Source: Arcicella rigui
GTDB taxonomy: Bacteria > Bacteroidota > Bacteroidia > Cytophagales > Spirosomataceae
Assembly (NCBI RefSeq): GCF_034929435.1
Contig: NZ_JAYFUM010000001.1
Span: 124,001 to 188,000, forward strand
Length of the DNA stretch: 64,000 bases
Direction of reading: 5' to 3'
Made by a program: the position numbers and the translations under genes. Numbering within the stretch: position 1 is the stretch's first letter; each line of letters starts with the position of its first letter. A model generated the notes under the pieces. That model was given only the letters and a program-made list of their open reading frames with translations. It was not told the origin of the DNA and searched no databases. This document shows positions 32,525 through 40,693 of this stretch, piece by piece.

Positions 32525-33676
32525 TTAAATTAGCGTTTGTGCTAATTTTCGAGTTTCTTGGTCTGTTTGAATATAATCATCAATACTCGGATTTTGTATA
32601 AATGTTACTTTATCCATGCAAGTTTCGATAAGGTCTGACATCTGTAAGAAACCAATTTTGTCTTGTAAAAATGCTTCAACAGCAATTTCATTGGCGGCAT
32701 TCATGATACAAGGAATATTTCCGCCTTTGTCCATAGCTATAAAAGCTAAGTGCAAGTTACGAAATGTTTTTGTATCGGGTTGCTCAAATGTGAGAGATGG
32801 ATACTTTAGAAACTCGAAACGAGGAAAATCTGATTTTAGTCTATTCGGAAAACCTAAAGCAAACTGAATAGGCAATTTCATGTCTGGCAAACCCATTTGT
32901 GCTTTGATAGACCCATCTTCAAACTGCACCAAAGAGTGAATAATAGACTGCGGATGTACAATTACTTCTATTTGTGAGGCTTTCAAACCAAACAACCATT
33001 TGGCTTCAATCACTTCCAAACCTTTGTTCATCAAACTGGCTGAATCAATCGTGATTTTTGCACCCATTACCCAGTTGGGGTGTTTCAGAGCCTGAGCTTT
33101 GGTAACGTTTAATAAATCTTCTCGTTTTTTTCCTCTGAATGGGCCACCAGAAGCCGTAAGAATGATTTTTTCGATAGGGTTATGAAACTCACCGACCAAA
33201 CACTGAAAAATAGCAGAATGTTCTGAATCGACAGGATAAATATTTACGCCTTTTTCTTGAGCTAATTTTGTAATTAATTCGCCAGCTACAACCAAAGTTT
33301 CTTTATTAGCAAGTGCGATATGTTTGCCAGCTTCAATGGCTTTAATAGTTGGCAACAAACCCGCATAGCCTACCATTGAAGTAAGTACAATATCAATACT
33401 TTCCATTTGTACTACCGACTCCAAGGCTTTTGCTCCAGCATAGACTTTAATTCCTGCGGCGTCTAAAGCTGAATGTACTTTGTCATACAAATTGTCGTTG
33501 CCAATCACAACGCAATTGGGCTTGAATGCTAAACTTTGTTCAATCAGTAAATCGGCATTATTCTGTGCGGTTAATACTTCAACCTCGAAGATGTCTTCGT
33601 TGGCTTTTATTACTTCTAAGGCTTGCGTTCCGATAGAACCCGTTGAGCCTAAAATGGCAATTTTTCTTTTTTGCAT
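32525..33676 (-). CDS. dxr: 1-deoxy-D-xylulose 5-phosphate reductoisomerase
   Basis: A 383-residue DXR, the second enzyme of the MEP isoprenoid pathway; it converts DXP to MEP with NADPH. The NADPH-binding loop ILGSTGSIGTQALEVI is at residues 8-23. Further motifs are HIALANKETLVVAGEL, the metal-binding NIYPVDSEHSAIFQ, and LMNKGLEVIEAKWLF. Length is normal. It heads a minus-strand unit with rseP and the DUF6702 gene. A polyprenyl synthase on the same strand 1 kb upstream uses products of this pathway. Confidence 0.96.
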   Translation of the reverse strand: MQKRKIAILGSTGSIGTQALEVIKANEDIFEVEVLTAQNNADLLIEQSLAFKPNCVVIGNDNLYDKVHSALDAAGIKVYAGAKALESVVQMESIDIVLTSMVGYAGLLPTIKAIEAGKHIALANKETLVVAGELITKLAQEKGVNIYPVDSEHSAIFQCLVGEFHNPIEKIILTASGGPFRGKKREDLLNVTKAQALKHPNWVMGAKITIDSASLMNKGLEVIEAKWLFGLKASQIEVIVHPQSIIHSLVQFEDGSIKAQMGLPDMKLPIQFALGFPNRLKSDFPRFEFLKYPSLTFEQPDTKTFRNLHLAFIAMDKGGNIPCIMNAANEIAVEAFLQDKIGFLQMSDLIETCMDKVTFIQNPSIDDYIQTDQETRKLAQTLI

Positions 33677-33685
33677 AAATGATAA

Positions 33686-33722
33686 GTAGCTATGAGCAAT
33701 TAGCTGTAAGCTATGAGTCTTA
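33686..33722. repeat. AGCTATGAG-type repeats upstream of dxr
   Basis: GTAGCTATGAGC, TTAGCTGTAAGC and TATGAGTC units in close succession just upstream of the dxr start. They resemble the repeats in the mcrB-mcrC gap and near ribH. Confidence 0.45.
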
Positions 33723-33808
33723 TTATCAGACGATTCGTAAATTCAATTATTGATACAATCTAATTTTATTTCTTAATACTTACTCTTTAAATTATCAACG
33801 AGAAGTTT

Positions 33809-33861
33809 TAAGTTGGAGTAATTGTCTTGAATGAAATGATAAAATTACAGACTCCAACTTA
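33809..33861. repeat. Inverted repeat spanning the end of the rhomboid gene
   Basis: TAAGTTGGAGT (33809-33819) and ACTCCAACTTA (33851-33861) form an 11-bp stem with a 31-base loop. The right arm lies within the last codons of the rhomboid gene. It may act as its transcript end, although no clear T-run follows on the minus strand. Confidence 0.45.
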
Positions 33862-34465
33862 GAATTTGGTTAATAAAGTGCATAAACAAAGAGGGTTTTA
33901 AAAGCAATGTAAACACTACTCCAAAACCTGCACCCCAAAGGTGAGCCGAGTGACCGATATTATCCAAATTTCTCTTCGACATATAATATGAATAAGCCGA
34001 GTACAAAATAGCATAAATAAAGCCCGGAAGACCAATAGCAAAATAAATATAAATTTTAGAAAGTGGGTCGAATAAAATAGCTGAAAACACTACCGCCGAA
34101 ACACCTCCTGATGCCCCTAAAGCATTATAATATGAATTGTTTTTATTATCCATAAATCCCGGAATACCTCCTGCAAGAATTCCCCCCAAGTACAAAACTG
34201 CATAATAAATAATGCCTGTACTTTCGCCAAAAACCCGAGTGAAATAAAACTCAACTACGTCTCCGAAGAAATACAAACTCAGCATATTAAAAAGTAAATG
34301 TCCATAATCTGCATGAATAAAACCCGCAGTTAAAAAACGATAGTACTCTTTATGACGATAAACTGAATATGGATTCATAATCCATTTATTCATAATATGC
34401 GAATTGTTCCAAGCATAAAAGCTAAGAGCCACAGTTAAGACAATAAAAATGAGTGTTAATGACAT
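33845..34465 (-). CDS. Rhomboid-family intramembrane serine protease
   Basis: A 206-residue membrane protein of the rhomboid family with six predicted helices. The family landmarks are present: GHLLFNMLSLYFFGD in the loop/second-helix region (HxxxN), the catalytic Ser in GASGGVSAVVF (about residues 116-126), and the catalytic His in HSAHLWGAGFG in the last helix. It should cleave membrane substrates within the lipid bilayer; no substrate can be inferred. It stands as a single gene between dxr and the polyprenyl synthase gene. Confidence 0.92.
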   Translation of the reverse strand: MSLTLIFIVLTVALSFYAWNNSHIMNKWIMNPYSVYRHKEYYRFLTAGFIHADYGHLLFNMLSLYFFGDVVEFYFTRVFGESTGIIYYAVLYLGGILAGGIPGFMDNKNNSYYNALGASGGVSAVVFSAILFDPLSKIYIYFAIGLPGFIYAILYSAYSYYMSKRNLDNIGHSAHLWGAGFGVVFTLLLKPSLFMHFINQILSWSL

Positions 34466-34609
34466 AATATTATGAGTTATTAAAGATGAGTTTTGAGGTT
34501 AATTTTTTTGAAAGTCAAAAGGTTCATTCAAAGGGAAACATCTTTGGTTTTAAGGAGAACGTTTCATTTATTTTTTTAAATAAAACGACTCAGTGGTATT
34601 ATTTTTCGT

Positions 34610-34650
34610 GAAAAACAAAGGCAGTCGAAACGTTTGGTTCGACTGCCGAT
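34610..34650 (-). terminator. Terminator of the polyprenyl synthase gene
   Basis: GGCAGTCGAA (34620-34629) and TTCGACTGCC (34638-34647) form a 10-bp stem with an 8-base loop. On the minus strand it is followed by TTTGTTTTTC. It lies 23 bases past the stop. Confidence 0.85.
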
Positions 34651-34670
34651 TAATTTCATACAAAAATACA

Positions 34671-35642
34671 TTAAACCTCTCTATCAATCAAAGTTTCTGC
34701 AAAGCTTCGTAAAACAGCTTTACGCTCTTCATCAACTTTCAAGATATTAAGAGCCTCAAAAGCTTTGTCGAAATAAGCATTTATTTTGTTTTCAGCTACT
34801 TGTCTGATTCCTAAAGTATCATAAATGGCAGTTACTGCTTTTACTTTTTCTGCACTATCAAACTCTTTCAACGAAAGCCATTTGTTGAGTTCAACAGCCG
34901 TTTCGCCCTCGGCTTTTTCCAATGCTTCAATCAGCATGAACGTTTTTTTGTTGGAGATAATATCGCCACCTACTTGTTTTCCGAATTTTTCTGGGTCGCC
35001 ATAAACATCCAATAAATCATCTTTCAATTGAAAACCCAGCCCCACATTTAAACCGATTTCATAAAGTAAATGACAAGATTTATCACTTGCTCCACCAATA
35101 ATTCCTCCTAATTCTAAAGCAAAACCAAGTAAAACAGAAGTTTTTAGTTTAATCATTTCCAGATACTCCTCTTCGCTAACGTTTTCACGATTTTCGAAAT
35201 TCATATCTAATTGTTGTCCTTCACAAACTTCTGCTGCAGTACGATTAAATCTTTTTAAAGCTTTTTTGAATTTATCATCTTCAACAAACATCAATAATTC
35301 ATAAGCCTGCACCAACATCACATCGCCAGAAAGAATAGCGATATTTTCATTCCATTTTTCATGTACAGTTACTTTTCCTCTTCTCAAAGGAGCTTTGTCC
35401 ATGATGTCATCGTGCATCAAAGTAAAATTATGAAAAACTTCAACGGCAGAAGCAGGTTTAATGGCTTTTTGCCAATCGTCTGTAAATAAGGCGGTTGCCA
35501 TTAGTGTCATTAAAGGTCTCAGTCTTTTTCCACCTAAAGACATTAAATAGCGAATAGGTTCATATAATTCTTCGGGACGTTCGCCGTAAGTTTGCTGTGA
35601 AAATTCTTCGTTGAGGGCTTGTACGAATTGTGTAAGTTTCAT
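34671..35642 (-). CDS. Polyprenyl diphosphate synthase
   Basis: A 323-residue trans-isoprenyl diphosphate synthase that extends allylic diphosphates with isopentenyl diphosphate. The family's landmarks are visible: GGKRLRPLM, the first Asp-rich motif in LMHDDIMDKAPLRRGK (about residue 75), the central LKTSVLLGFALELGG, and the second Asp-rich motif in FQLKDDLLDVYGDPEKFGKQVGGD (about residue 210). Chain length cannot be read with confidence from the sequence; farnesyl-, geranylgeranyl- and quinone-tail enzymes are all possible. It is divergently arranged with the exonuclease gene. Confidence 0.93.
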   Translation of the reverse strand: MKLTQFVQALNEEFSQQTYGERPEELYEPIRYLMSLGGKRLRPLMTLMATALFTDDWQKAIKPASAVEVFHNFTLMHDDIMDKAPLRRGKVTVHEKWNENIAILSGDVMLVQAYELLMFVEDDKFKKALKRFNRTAAEVCEGQQLDMNFENRENVSEEEYLEMIKLKTSVLLGFALELGGIIGGASDKSCHLLYEIGLNVGLGFQLKDDLLDVYGDPEKFGKQVGGDIISNKKTFMLIEALEKAEGETAVELNKWLSLKEFDSAEKVKAVTAIYDTLGIRQVAENKINAYFDKAFEALNILKVDEERKAVLRSFAETLIDREV

Positions 35643-35706
35643 TTAATAATTGGTTGTTTCTCCTGTGATGAGTAACGCACTTCAAGTTGGAAATGTTATC
35701 AATTCT

Positions 35707-35714
35707 CAAAAATA
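35707..35714 (-). promoter_or_regulatory. -7 promoter element of the polyprenyl synthase gene
   Basis: Minus strand TATTTTTG, a match to TAnnTTTG, about 65 bases upstream of the ATG. Together with the element at 35760-35767 it makes a compact divergent promoter region. Confidence 0.45.
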
Positions 35715-35759
35715 GGAAGAAGAATTTAAACTCTCACTCGTTTCAGATTTAATTTTGGC

Positions 35760-35767
35760 TAACTTTG
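35760..35767 (+). promoter_or_regulatory. -7 promoter element of the exonuclease gene
   Basis: TAACTTTG matches the consensus exactly. Transcription from here (about 35774) would begin after the TTG at 35755 and before the ATG at 35797, so it helps choose the start codon. Confidence 0.5.
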
Positions 35768-35796
35768 CAAAACCTCTATCCGAGGTTTTAAACTAT

Positions 35797-36612
35797 ATGC
35801 TCAACCATCAGCTCAAACTCCGTAAACCACTTGCCGTTTTCGATTTGGAAACGACAGGAGTCAATGTCGTAAAAGACCGTATTGTTGAAATCAGTATTGC
35901 CAAAGCAAATATTGATGGTACAGTAACGGTGAAGACTCGCCGTGTCAACCCCGAAATACCCATTCCCTTAGAATCATCTTTAGTACATGGTATCTATGAC
36001 GAAGATGTAAAGAACGAACCTACTTTTAGGCAAATAGCCAAGTCGATGGCTCAGTTTTTAGAAGGTTGTGATTTAGCAGGATTTAATTCAAACCGTTTCG
36101 ATGTCCCGATTTTAGTCGAAGAATTTTTGAGAAATGAAATTGATTTTGATGTAAAAAATCGCCGATTGATTGATGCACAACGCATATTTCATTTGATGGA
36201 GCCTCGTACTTTATCGGCTGCATACAAATTTTACTGTAAAAAAGAATTAATAGATGCCCATTCGGCAGAAGCAGATACTATTGCTACTTTAGAAGTACTA
36301 AATGCCCAAGTAAAGTATTACGAAGGCGTAAAAATTAAAGACAGCAATGGTGTAGAAATAGAACCTGTGAAAAACGATATGGATGCTTTGCATGAAATCA
36401 CTTCGTCTAAATTGGTTGATTTTGCTCAAAGAATGGCTTTCAATAAAGATGGAATAGAAATTATTAATTTCGGAAAACACGCAGGAAAGCCAGTTATACA
36501 AGTATTAAAAGAAGAACCTTCTTATTATGATTGGATGATGAAGGGTGATTTTCCGATGGATACCAAAAGAAAGCTAACAGAAATAAAACTAAGGGCTTTT
36601 AACAGTAGGTAA
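35797..36612 (+). CDS. DEDDh 3'-5' exonuclease (DnaQ/epsilon-like)
   Basis: A 271-residue exonuclease if the ATG at 35797 is used (MLNHQLKLRKPLAVFDLETTG). The frame is open to a TTG at 35755, but a promoter element overlaps it, and family members begin near this ATG. The catalytic acids are in AVFDLETTG (motif I), DLAGFNSNRFDVPIL (motif II) and DAHSAEADTIATLEVL (motif III, His and Asp). A C-terminal extension (INFGKHAGKPVIQVLKEEP) is typical of Bacteroidota homologues with an ExoX-like tail. It could proofread DNA polymerase III or work in repair. It lies 185 bases before nuoK on the same strand. Confidence 0.85.
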   Translation: MLNHQLKLRKPLAVFDLETTGVNVVKDRIVEISIAKANIDGTVTVKTRRVNPEIPIPLESSLVHGIYDEDVKNEPTFRQIAKSMAQFLEGCDLAGFNSNRFDVPILVEEFLRNEIDFDVKNRRLIDAQRIFHLMEPRTLSAAYKFYCKKELIDAHSAEADTIATLEVLNAQVKYYEGVKIKDSNGVEIEPVKNDMDALHEITSSKLVDFAQRMAFNKDGIEIINFGKHAGKPVIQVLKEEPSYYDWMMKGDFPMDTKRKLTEIKLRAFNSR

Positions 36613-36797
36613 TCCAATTCCGAAAATCAATCTTAGAATAAAGCTATCTTTTGTCTTTAGATTTTATGCTTTTATCAGTTTTTCCTTAATTTTGCTGATA
36701 AGTTTTGCAAAATACCTTTTAAGAATCAGAATTAGAGTTTTTGAATTAGAAAACAAGTTTCGTTTAATATAAGTTCTCAAGCAGAAACGCAATACTC

Positions 36798-37127
36798 ATG
36801 CAACAAATACCTGATGTTATCCGAGAAATACCTTTGAACTATTATGTTTGGTTCAGTACAGCATTATTTTGCATCGGAATTATTGGCGTTTTAACTCGCC
36901 GCAACGCTATCATTATCTTCATGTCGGTTGAATTGATGCTAAATGCTGTTAATTTATTGTTGGTAGCATTTTCGTCTTACAAAGCTGACCCTACTGGGCA
37001 AATTTTTGTATTTTTTATCATGGCAGTAGCTGCGGCAGAAGTAGCCGTGGGCTTGGCTATTATCGTGATGATTTATCGAAACATCCAGACAATTGATGTT
37101 GGTTTGTTGAATAAATTGAAATGGTAA
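36798..37127 (+). CDS. nuoK: NADH-quinone oxidoreductase subunit K
   Basis: A 109-residue membrane subunit of complex I (NDH-1), with three helices: YYVWFSTALFCIGIIGVLTR, AIIIFMSVELMLNAVNLLLVAF with the conserved membrane Glu, and FVFFIMAVAAAEVAVGLAIIVMIYR with a second conserved Glu. It belongs to the proton-pumping arm. It is the first of four nuo genes here (K, L, M, N); the remaining ten subunit genes (A-J) are not in the window. Length and motif order are normal. Confidence 0.95.
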   Translation: MQQIPDVIREIPLNYYVWFSTALFCIGIIGVLTRRNAIIIFMSVELMLNAVNLLLVAFSSYKADPTGQIFVFFIMAVAAAEVAVGLAIIVMIYRNIQTIDVGLLNKLKW

Positions 37128-37182
37128 TCTTCCAATTTAAAACGTTATCATTTTCAAATTAGAAAACTTTCAAATTAGAATT

Positions 37183-39084
37183 ATGTCTCTAATTACACTC
37201 ATTCCTCTTTTTCCTTTAATCGGTTTCCTTATTAATGGAATCGGATTTCGTCATGTTCCAAAATCTTTGGCTGGACTAATTAGTTCAGGAGCTGCATTTG
37301 CTTCTTTTGCTTGTGCCTTGACACTCTACTTAGGTTTTGACGGTCAGCCGCAAATCGTTCATCTTTTCGACTGGATTACCGTTGGAACGTTGAATATTTC
37401 AATGTCATTTCAATTAGATCAACTTTCATTGTTGATGCTTTTGATTATTACTGGCGTTGGAACATTAATCCATATTTACTCAATTGGCTACATGAGCCAC
37501 GATGAAGGTTTTGGTAAGTTTTTCGCTTTCCTCAACCTTTTCTTGTTTTTCATGCTTTTGTTAGTTTTGGGTTCTAACTATGTCGTAATGTTCATTGGTT
37601 GGGAAGGAGTAGGACTTTGTTCTTATCTACTTATTGGCTTCTGGAACAAAAATAGCAATTACGGAGATGCCGCTCGTAAAGCCTTTATCATGAACCGTAT
37701 CGGTGACTTGGGCTTCTTGTTGGGTATTTTCTTAATTATCAGCAATTTTGGTTCTGTTGAATATGCAGAAGTATTTAGCAAAGTGGTAGATGGAGGATAT
37801 TCTTCTGGAGATAAAACTTTGTTTTATATTACCTTGCTTTTATTTGTAGGAGCAATGGGTAAATCGGCTCAAATTCCATTATATACTTGGTTGCCAGATG
37901 CGATGGCTGGGCCAACACCTGTGTCTGCTTTGATTCACGCAGCAACAATGGTTACAGCAGGTATTTATATGATTATTCGCTCGAATATCATGTATTCATT
38001 AGCACCAGAAACACTTGATATTGTAGCTTGGGTAGGTTTAGCAACAGCTTTATTGGCTGCTTCGATTGGTCTTTTCCAAAATGATATTAAGAAAGTATTG
38101 GCTTACTCAACGGTTTCGCAGTTAGGCTATATGTTTATGGGACTTGGTGTAATGGCTTACTCTTCATCATTTTTCCATGTAATGACACACGCTTTCTTCA
38201 AAGCACTTTTATTCTTAGGAGCAGGTTCTGTAATTCATGCGATGTCTGATGAACAAGATATTCGTTCAATGGGTGGTCTTCGCAAGAAATTGCCAATCAC
38301 TTTTATTACTTTCTTGATTGCAACGATTGCTATTTCTGGTATTCCTCCTTTTGCAGGTTTCTTCTCAAAAGATGAAATTTTAGCACACGTTTTCGAACAC
38401 AATAAATTAATGTGGGCTTTTGGTGTATTTGGTTCGATAATGACATCTTTCTATATGTTCCGTTTGTTATTCCTTACTTTCTTTGGTGAATTTAGAGGAA
38501 CAGAAGAGCAAGAACATCATTTGCACGAGTCACCAATTGCGATGACAGCCCCTTTGATGATTTTAGCAGTACTTTCAGCGATAGGTGGATTCTTTAATTT
38601 GCCACATATTTTTGGAGGTCACGCAAGTTTAGCAGAATTTATGGCTCCATTATTCGCTCAGTCAAATATTGAACATGTAGCGGTTGATGAATCTCTTGAA
38701 ATTACTTTAATGATTGTGTCGGTAGTGGCAGCACTTCTTTCAGCAGGCGTAGCATACTTTGTTTATGTTGTGAAGAAAAATGTACCATTAGCAGACGGTC
38801 AGGAATCAGGCTTGCAAAAAGTTATTTACAATAAATATTATATCGACGAATTGTATAATACTCTTTTTGTAAAACCAATCTCAGCACTTTCAAACTTCTT
38901 TAGTGGAGTAATTGAATTTTTAGTAATAGATTTAATTGTTGAAGGCGTTGGAAAAACTGTGAAAAACCTGTCATCAGAAGCTCGCTTACTACAAAACGGT
39001 ACAACAGGCTATTACATTTTTGCCATGGTTTTATCAATTGCCGTTATTTTAGTTTGGAGTTTGAAAAGTTTTTTATTGGGATAG
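37183..39084 (+). CDS. nuoL: NADH-quinone oxidoreductase subunit L
   Basis: A 633-residue antiporter-like subunit of complex I with about 15-16 membrane helices. Conserved segments include FIGWEGVGLCSYLLIGFW (Glu in helix 5), the Lys-bearing FVGAMGKSAQIPLYTWLPDAMAGPTPVSALIHAATMVTAG, the helix with DIKKVLAYSTVSQLGYMFMGLG, and HAFFKALLFLGAGSVIH. The C-terminal region from about residue 500 corresponds to the long lateral helix and its anchor. It moves protons as electrons pass from NADH to quinone. It starts 55 bases after nuoK. Confidence 0.97.
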   Translation: MSLITLIPLFPLIGFLINGIGFRHVPKSLAGLISSGAAFASFACALTLYLGFDGQPQIVHLFDWITVGTLNISMSFQLDQLSLLMLLIITGVGTLIHIYSIGYMSHDEGFGKFFAFLNLFLFFMLLLVLGSNYVVMFIGWEGVGLCSYLLIGFWNKNSNYGDAARKAFIMNRIGDLGFLLGIFLIISNFGSVEYAEVFSKVVDGGYSSGDKTLFYITLLLFVGAMGKSAQIPLYTWLPDAMAGPTPVSALIHAATMVTAGIYMIIRSNIMYSLAPETLDIVAWVGLATALLAASIGLFQNDIKKVLAYSTVSQLGYMFMGLGVMAYSSSFFHVMTHAFFKALLFLGAGSVIHAMSDEQDIRSMGGLRKKLPITFITFLIATIAISGIPPFAGFFSKDEILAHVFEHNKLMWAFGVFGSIMTSFYMFRLLFLTFFGEFRGTEEQEHHLHESPIAMTAPLMILAVLSAIGGFFNLPHIFGGHASLAEFMAPLFAQSNIEHVAVDESLEITLMIVSVVAALLSAGVAYFVYVVKKNVPLADGQESGLQKVIYNKYYIDELYNTLFVKPISALSNFFSGVIEFLVIDLIVEGVGKTVKNLSSEARLLQNGTTGYYIFAMVLSIAVILVWSLKSFLLG

Positions 39085-39146
39085 ATTAAAGACGATTAAT
39101 TACATTGAAAGATTTGCTCATTACAAATCCGATTGAAACATAAAAT

Positions 39147-40598
39147 ATGCTAACACTTTCTCTCATTCTTCTTCCCATTATTGCAGGGCTAATTACATTA
39201 GCTGTAAAGGGAGAAACCGCTAAGACCGTTGCCGTTGTATCAGCTTTTGCTGAGTTGGCTTTAGGAGCGTACTTATATAGTTCATTTGTCCCTGATGCTA
39301 CTTCACAATTTAGTGTAAGCTATGACTGGATTCATTCAGCAGGAATTAAGTTCTCTGTTGGCGTAGATGGTATCAGTTTGATATTGGTATTTCTTACTAC
39401 TTTGATGGTTCCTTTTATTATTCTCTCAACTTTTGGGAATAATTATAAAAATGCCTCTACTTTATTTGCATTGATTTTATTTATGCAAGCAGCTTTAGTA
39501 GGCGTATTTACTGCCAAAGATGCTTTCCTTTTCTATTTCTTCTTTGAAGCCGCATTGATTCCAGTATATTTCATTGCAGCCATTTGGGGAGGAGAAAACA
39601 GAATTAAAGTAACCTTCAAATTTTTCGTTTATACTATTTTTGGTTCTTTGTTCATGCTTTTAGCATTGGTGTACTTGTACTTATTAACACCAGGCACACA
39701 TACTGCTGATATTAGTGCTTTGTATCAAGCAGCAAGAGTATTGGATGTAGAAACACAAAGCTATTTGTTTGGAGCGTTCTTTATTGCTTTTGCTATCAAA
39801 ATGCCACTTTTCCCTTTTCATACTTGGCAACCAGATACTTATGAGGAAGCTCCGACAGCGGGTACAATGTTATTATCAGGTATTATGTTGAAAATGGGGG
39901 TTTATGGCTTAATTCGCTTTGTTTTACCAATTGTTCCTTTAGGAGTAGATAAGTGGGGATTTGTAGCCATTATTCTTTCTGTAACTGGTATCGTGTATGG
40001 TTCAATTATCGCCATTCAGCAAAAAGACATGAAGCGTTTAATTGCTTATTCTTCTTTTGCACACGTAGGCTTAATGTCAGCAGGGATTTTCTCAAGAAAT
40101 ATTGATGGTATCCAAGGTGCATTAATTCAGATGTTAGCACACGGTATCAATGTAGTAGGTTTATTTTTTATTGTTGAAATTATTCAACAACGCACACAGT
40201 CGAGAGAATTGTCTCGTTTAGGCGGTATTACTCAATCTACGCCAAACCTAACGGTTTACTTTATAATTCTTATGTTAGGCTCTGTGGCTTTACCTCTGAC
40301 AAATGGTTTTGTAGGCGAATTTCTTTTATTAAAAGGAGTTTATGAATATAATGTTTGGATAGGTGCAGTAGCAGGTTTAACCATTATTTTAGGAGCTGTT
40401 TATATGCTTAGAATGGTACAAAAATCTATGTTTGGTGTTACTTCAGGTATTACTGAAGGTTTTGCAGATTTAACATTCAATGAAAAAATCGTATTATTCC
40501 CATTATCATTCTTAGTGATTGCTTTGGGAGTAGCGCCGAATATATTTTTAAAAGTAACTGAACCAGCCGTTAGCCAATTATTATCAATCATCAAATAA
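39147..40598 (+). CDS. nuoM: NADH-quinone oxidoreductase subunit M
   Basis: A 483-residue antiporter-like complex I subunit with about 14 membrane helices. Landmarks are VDGISLILVFLTTLMVPFIIL, FYFFFEAALIPVYFIAAIWGG with the conserved membrane Glu, FAIKMPLFPFHTWQPDTYEEAPTAG with the conserved Lys, MKRLIAYSSFAHVGLMSAG, and NGFVGEFLLLKGVY. Length and order match other NuoM proteins. It starts 62 bases after nuoL and precedes nuoN. Confidence 0.97.
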   Translation: MLTLSLILLPIIAGLITLAVKGETAKTVAVVSAFAELALGAYLYSSFVPDATSQFSVSYDWIHSAGIKFSVGVDGISLILVFLTTLMVPFIILSTFGNNYKNASTLFALILFMQAALVGVFTAKDAFLFYFFFEAALIPVYFIAAIWGGENRIKVTFKFFVYTIFGSLFMLLALVYLYLLTPGTHTADISALYQAARVLDVETQSYLFGAFFIAFAIKMPLFPFHTWQPDTYEEAPTAGTMLLSGIMLKMGVYGLIRFVLPIVPLGVDKWGFVAIILSVTGIVYGSIIAIQQKDMKRLIAYSSFAHVGLMSAGIFSRNIDGIQGALIQMLAHGINVVGLFFIVEIIQQRTQSRELSRLGGITQSTPNLTVYFIILMLGSVALPLTNGFVGEFLLLKGVYEYNVWIGAVAGLTIILGAVYMLRMVQKSMFGVTSGITEGFADLTFNEKIVLFPLSFLVIALGVAPNIFLKVTEPAVSQLLSIIK

Positions 40599-40620
40599 TT
40601 TGATTTTGGACAATTTGAAA

Positions 40621-40648
40621 TATTGAAAAGAGAAAAGTCTTTTCAATA
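40621..40648. repeat. Hairpin between nuoM and nuoN
   Basis: TATTGAAAAGA (40621-40631) and TCTTTTCAATA (40638-40648) form an 11-bp stem with a 6-base loop. No T-run follows, so it should not end the nuo transcript but may stabilise or divide it. Confidence 0.5.
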
Positions 40649-40693
40649 AAGCGTATCGAATACTTCCAAGCATCAAATCTTCAAATTTGAAAT

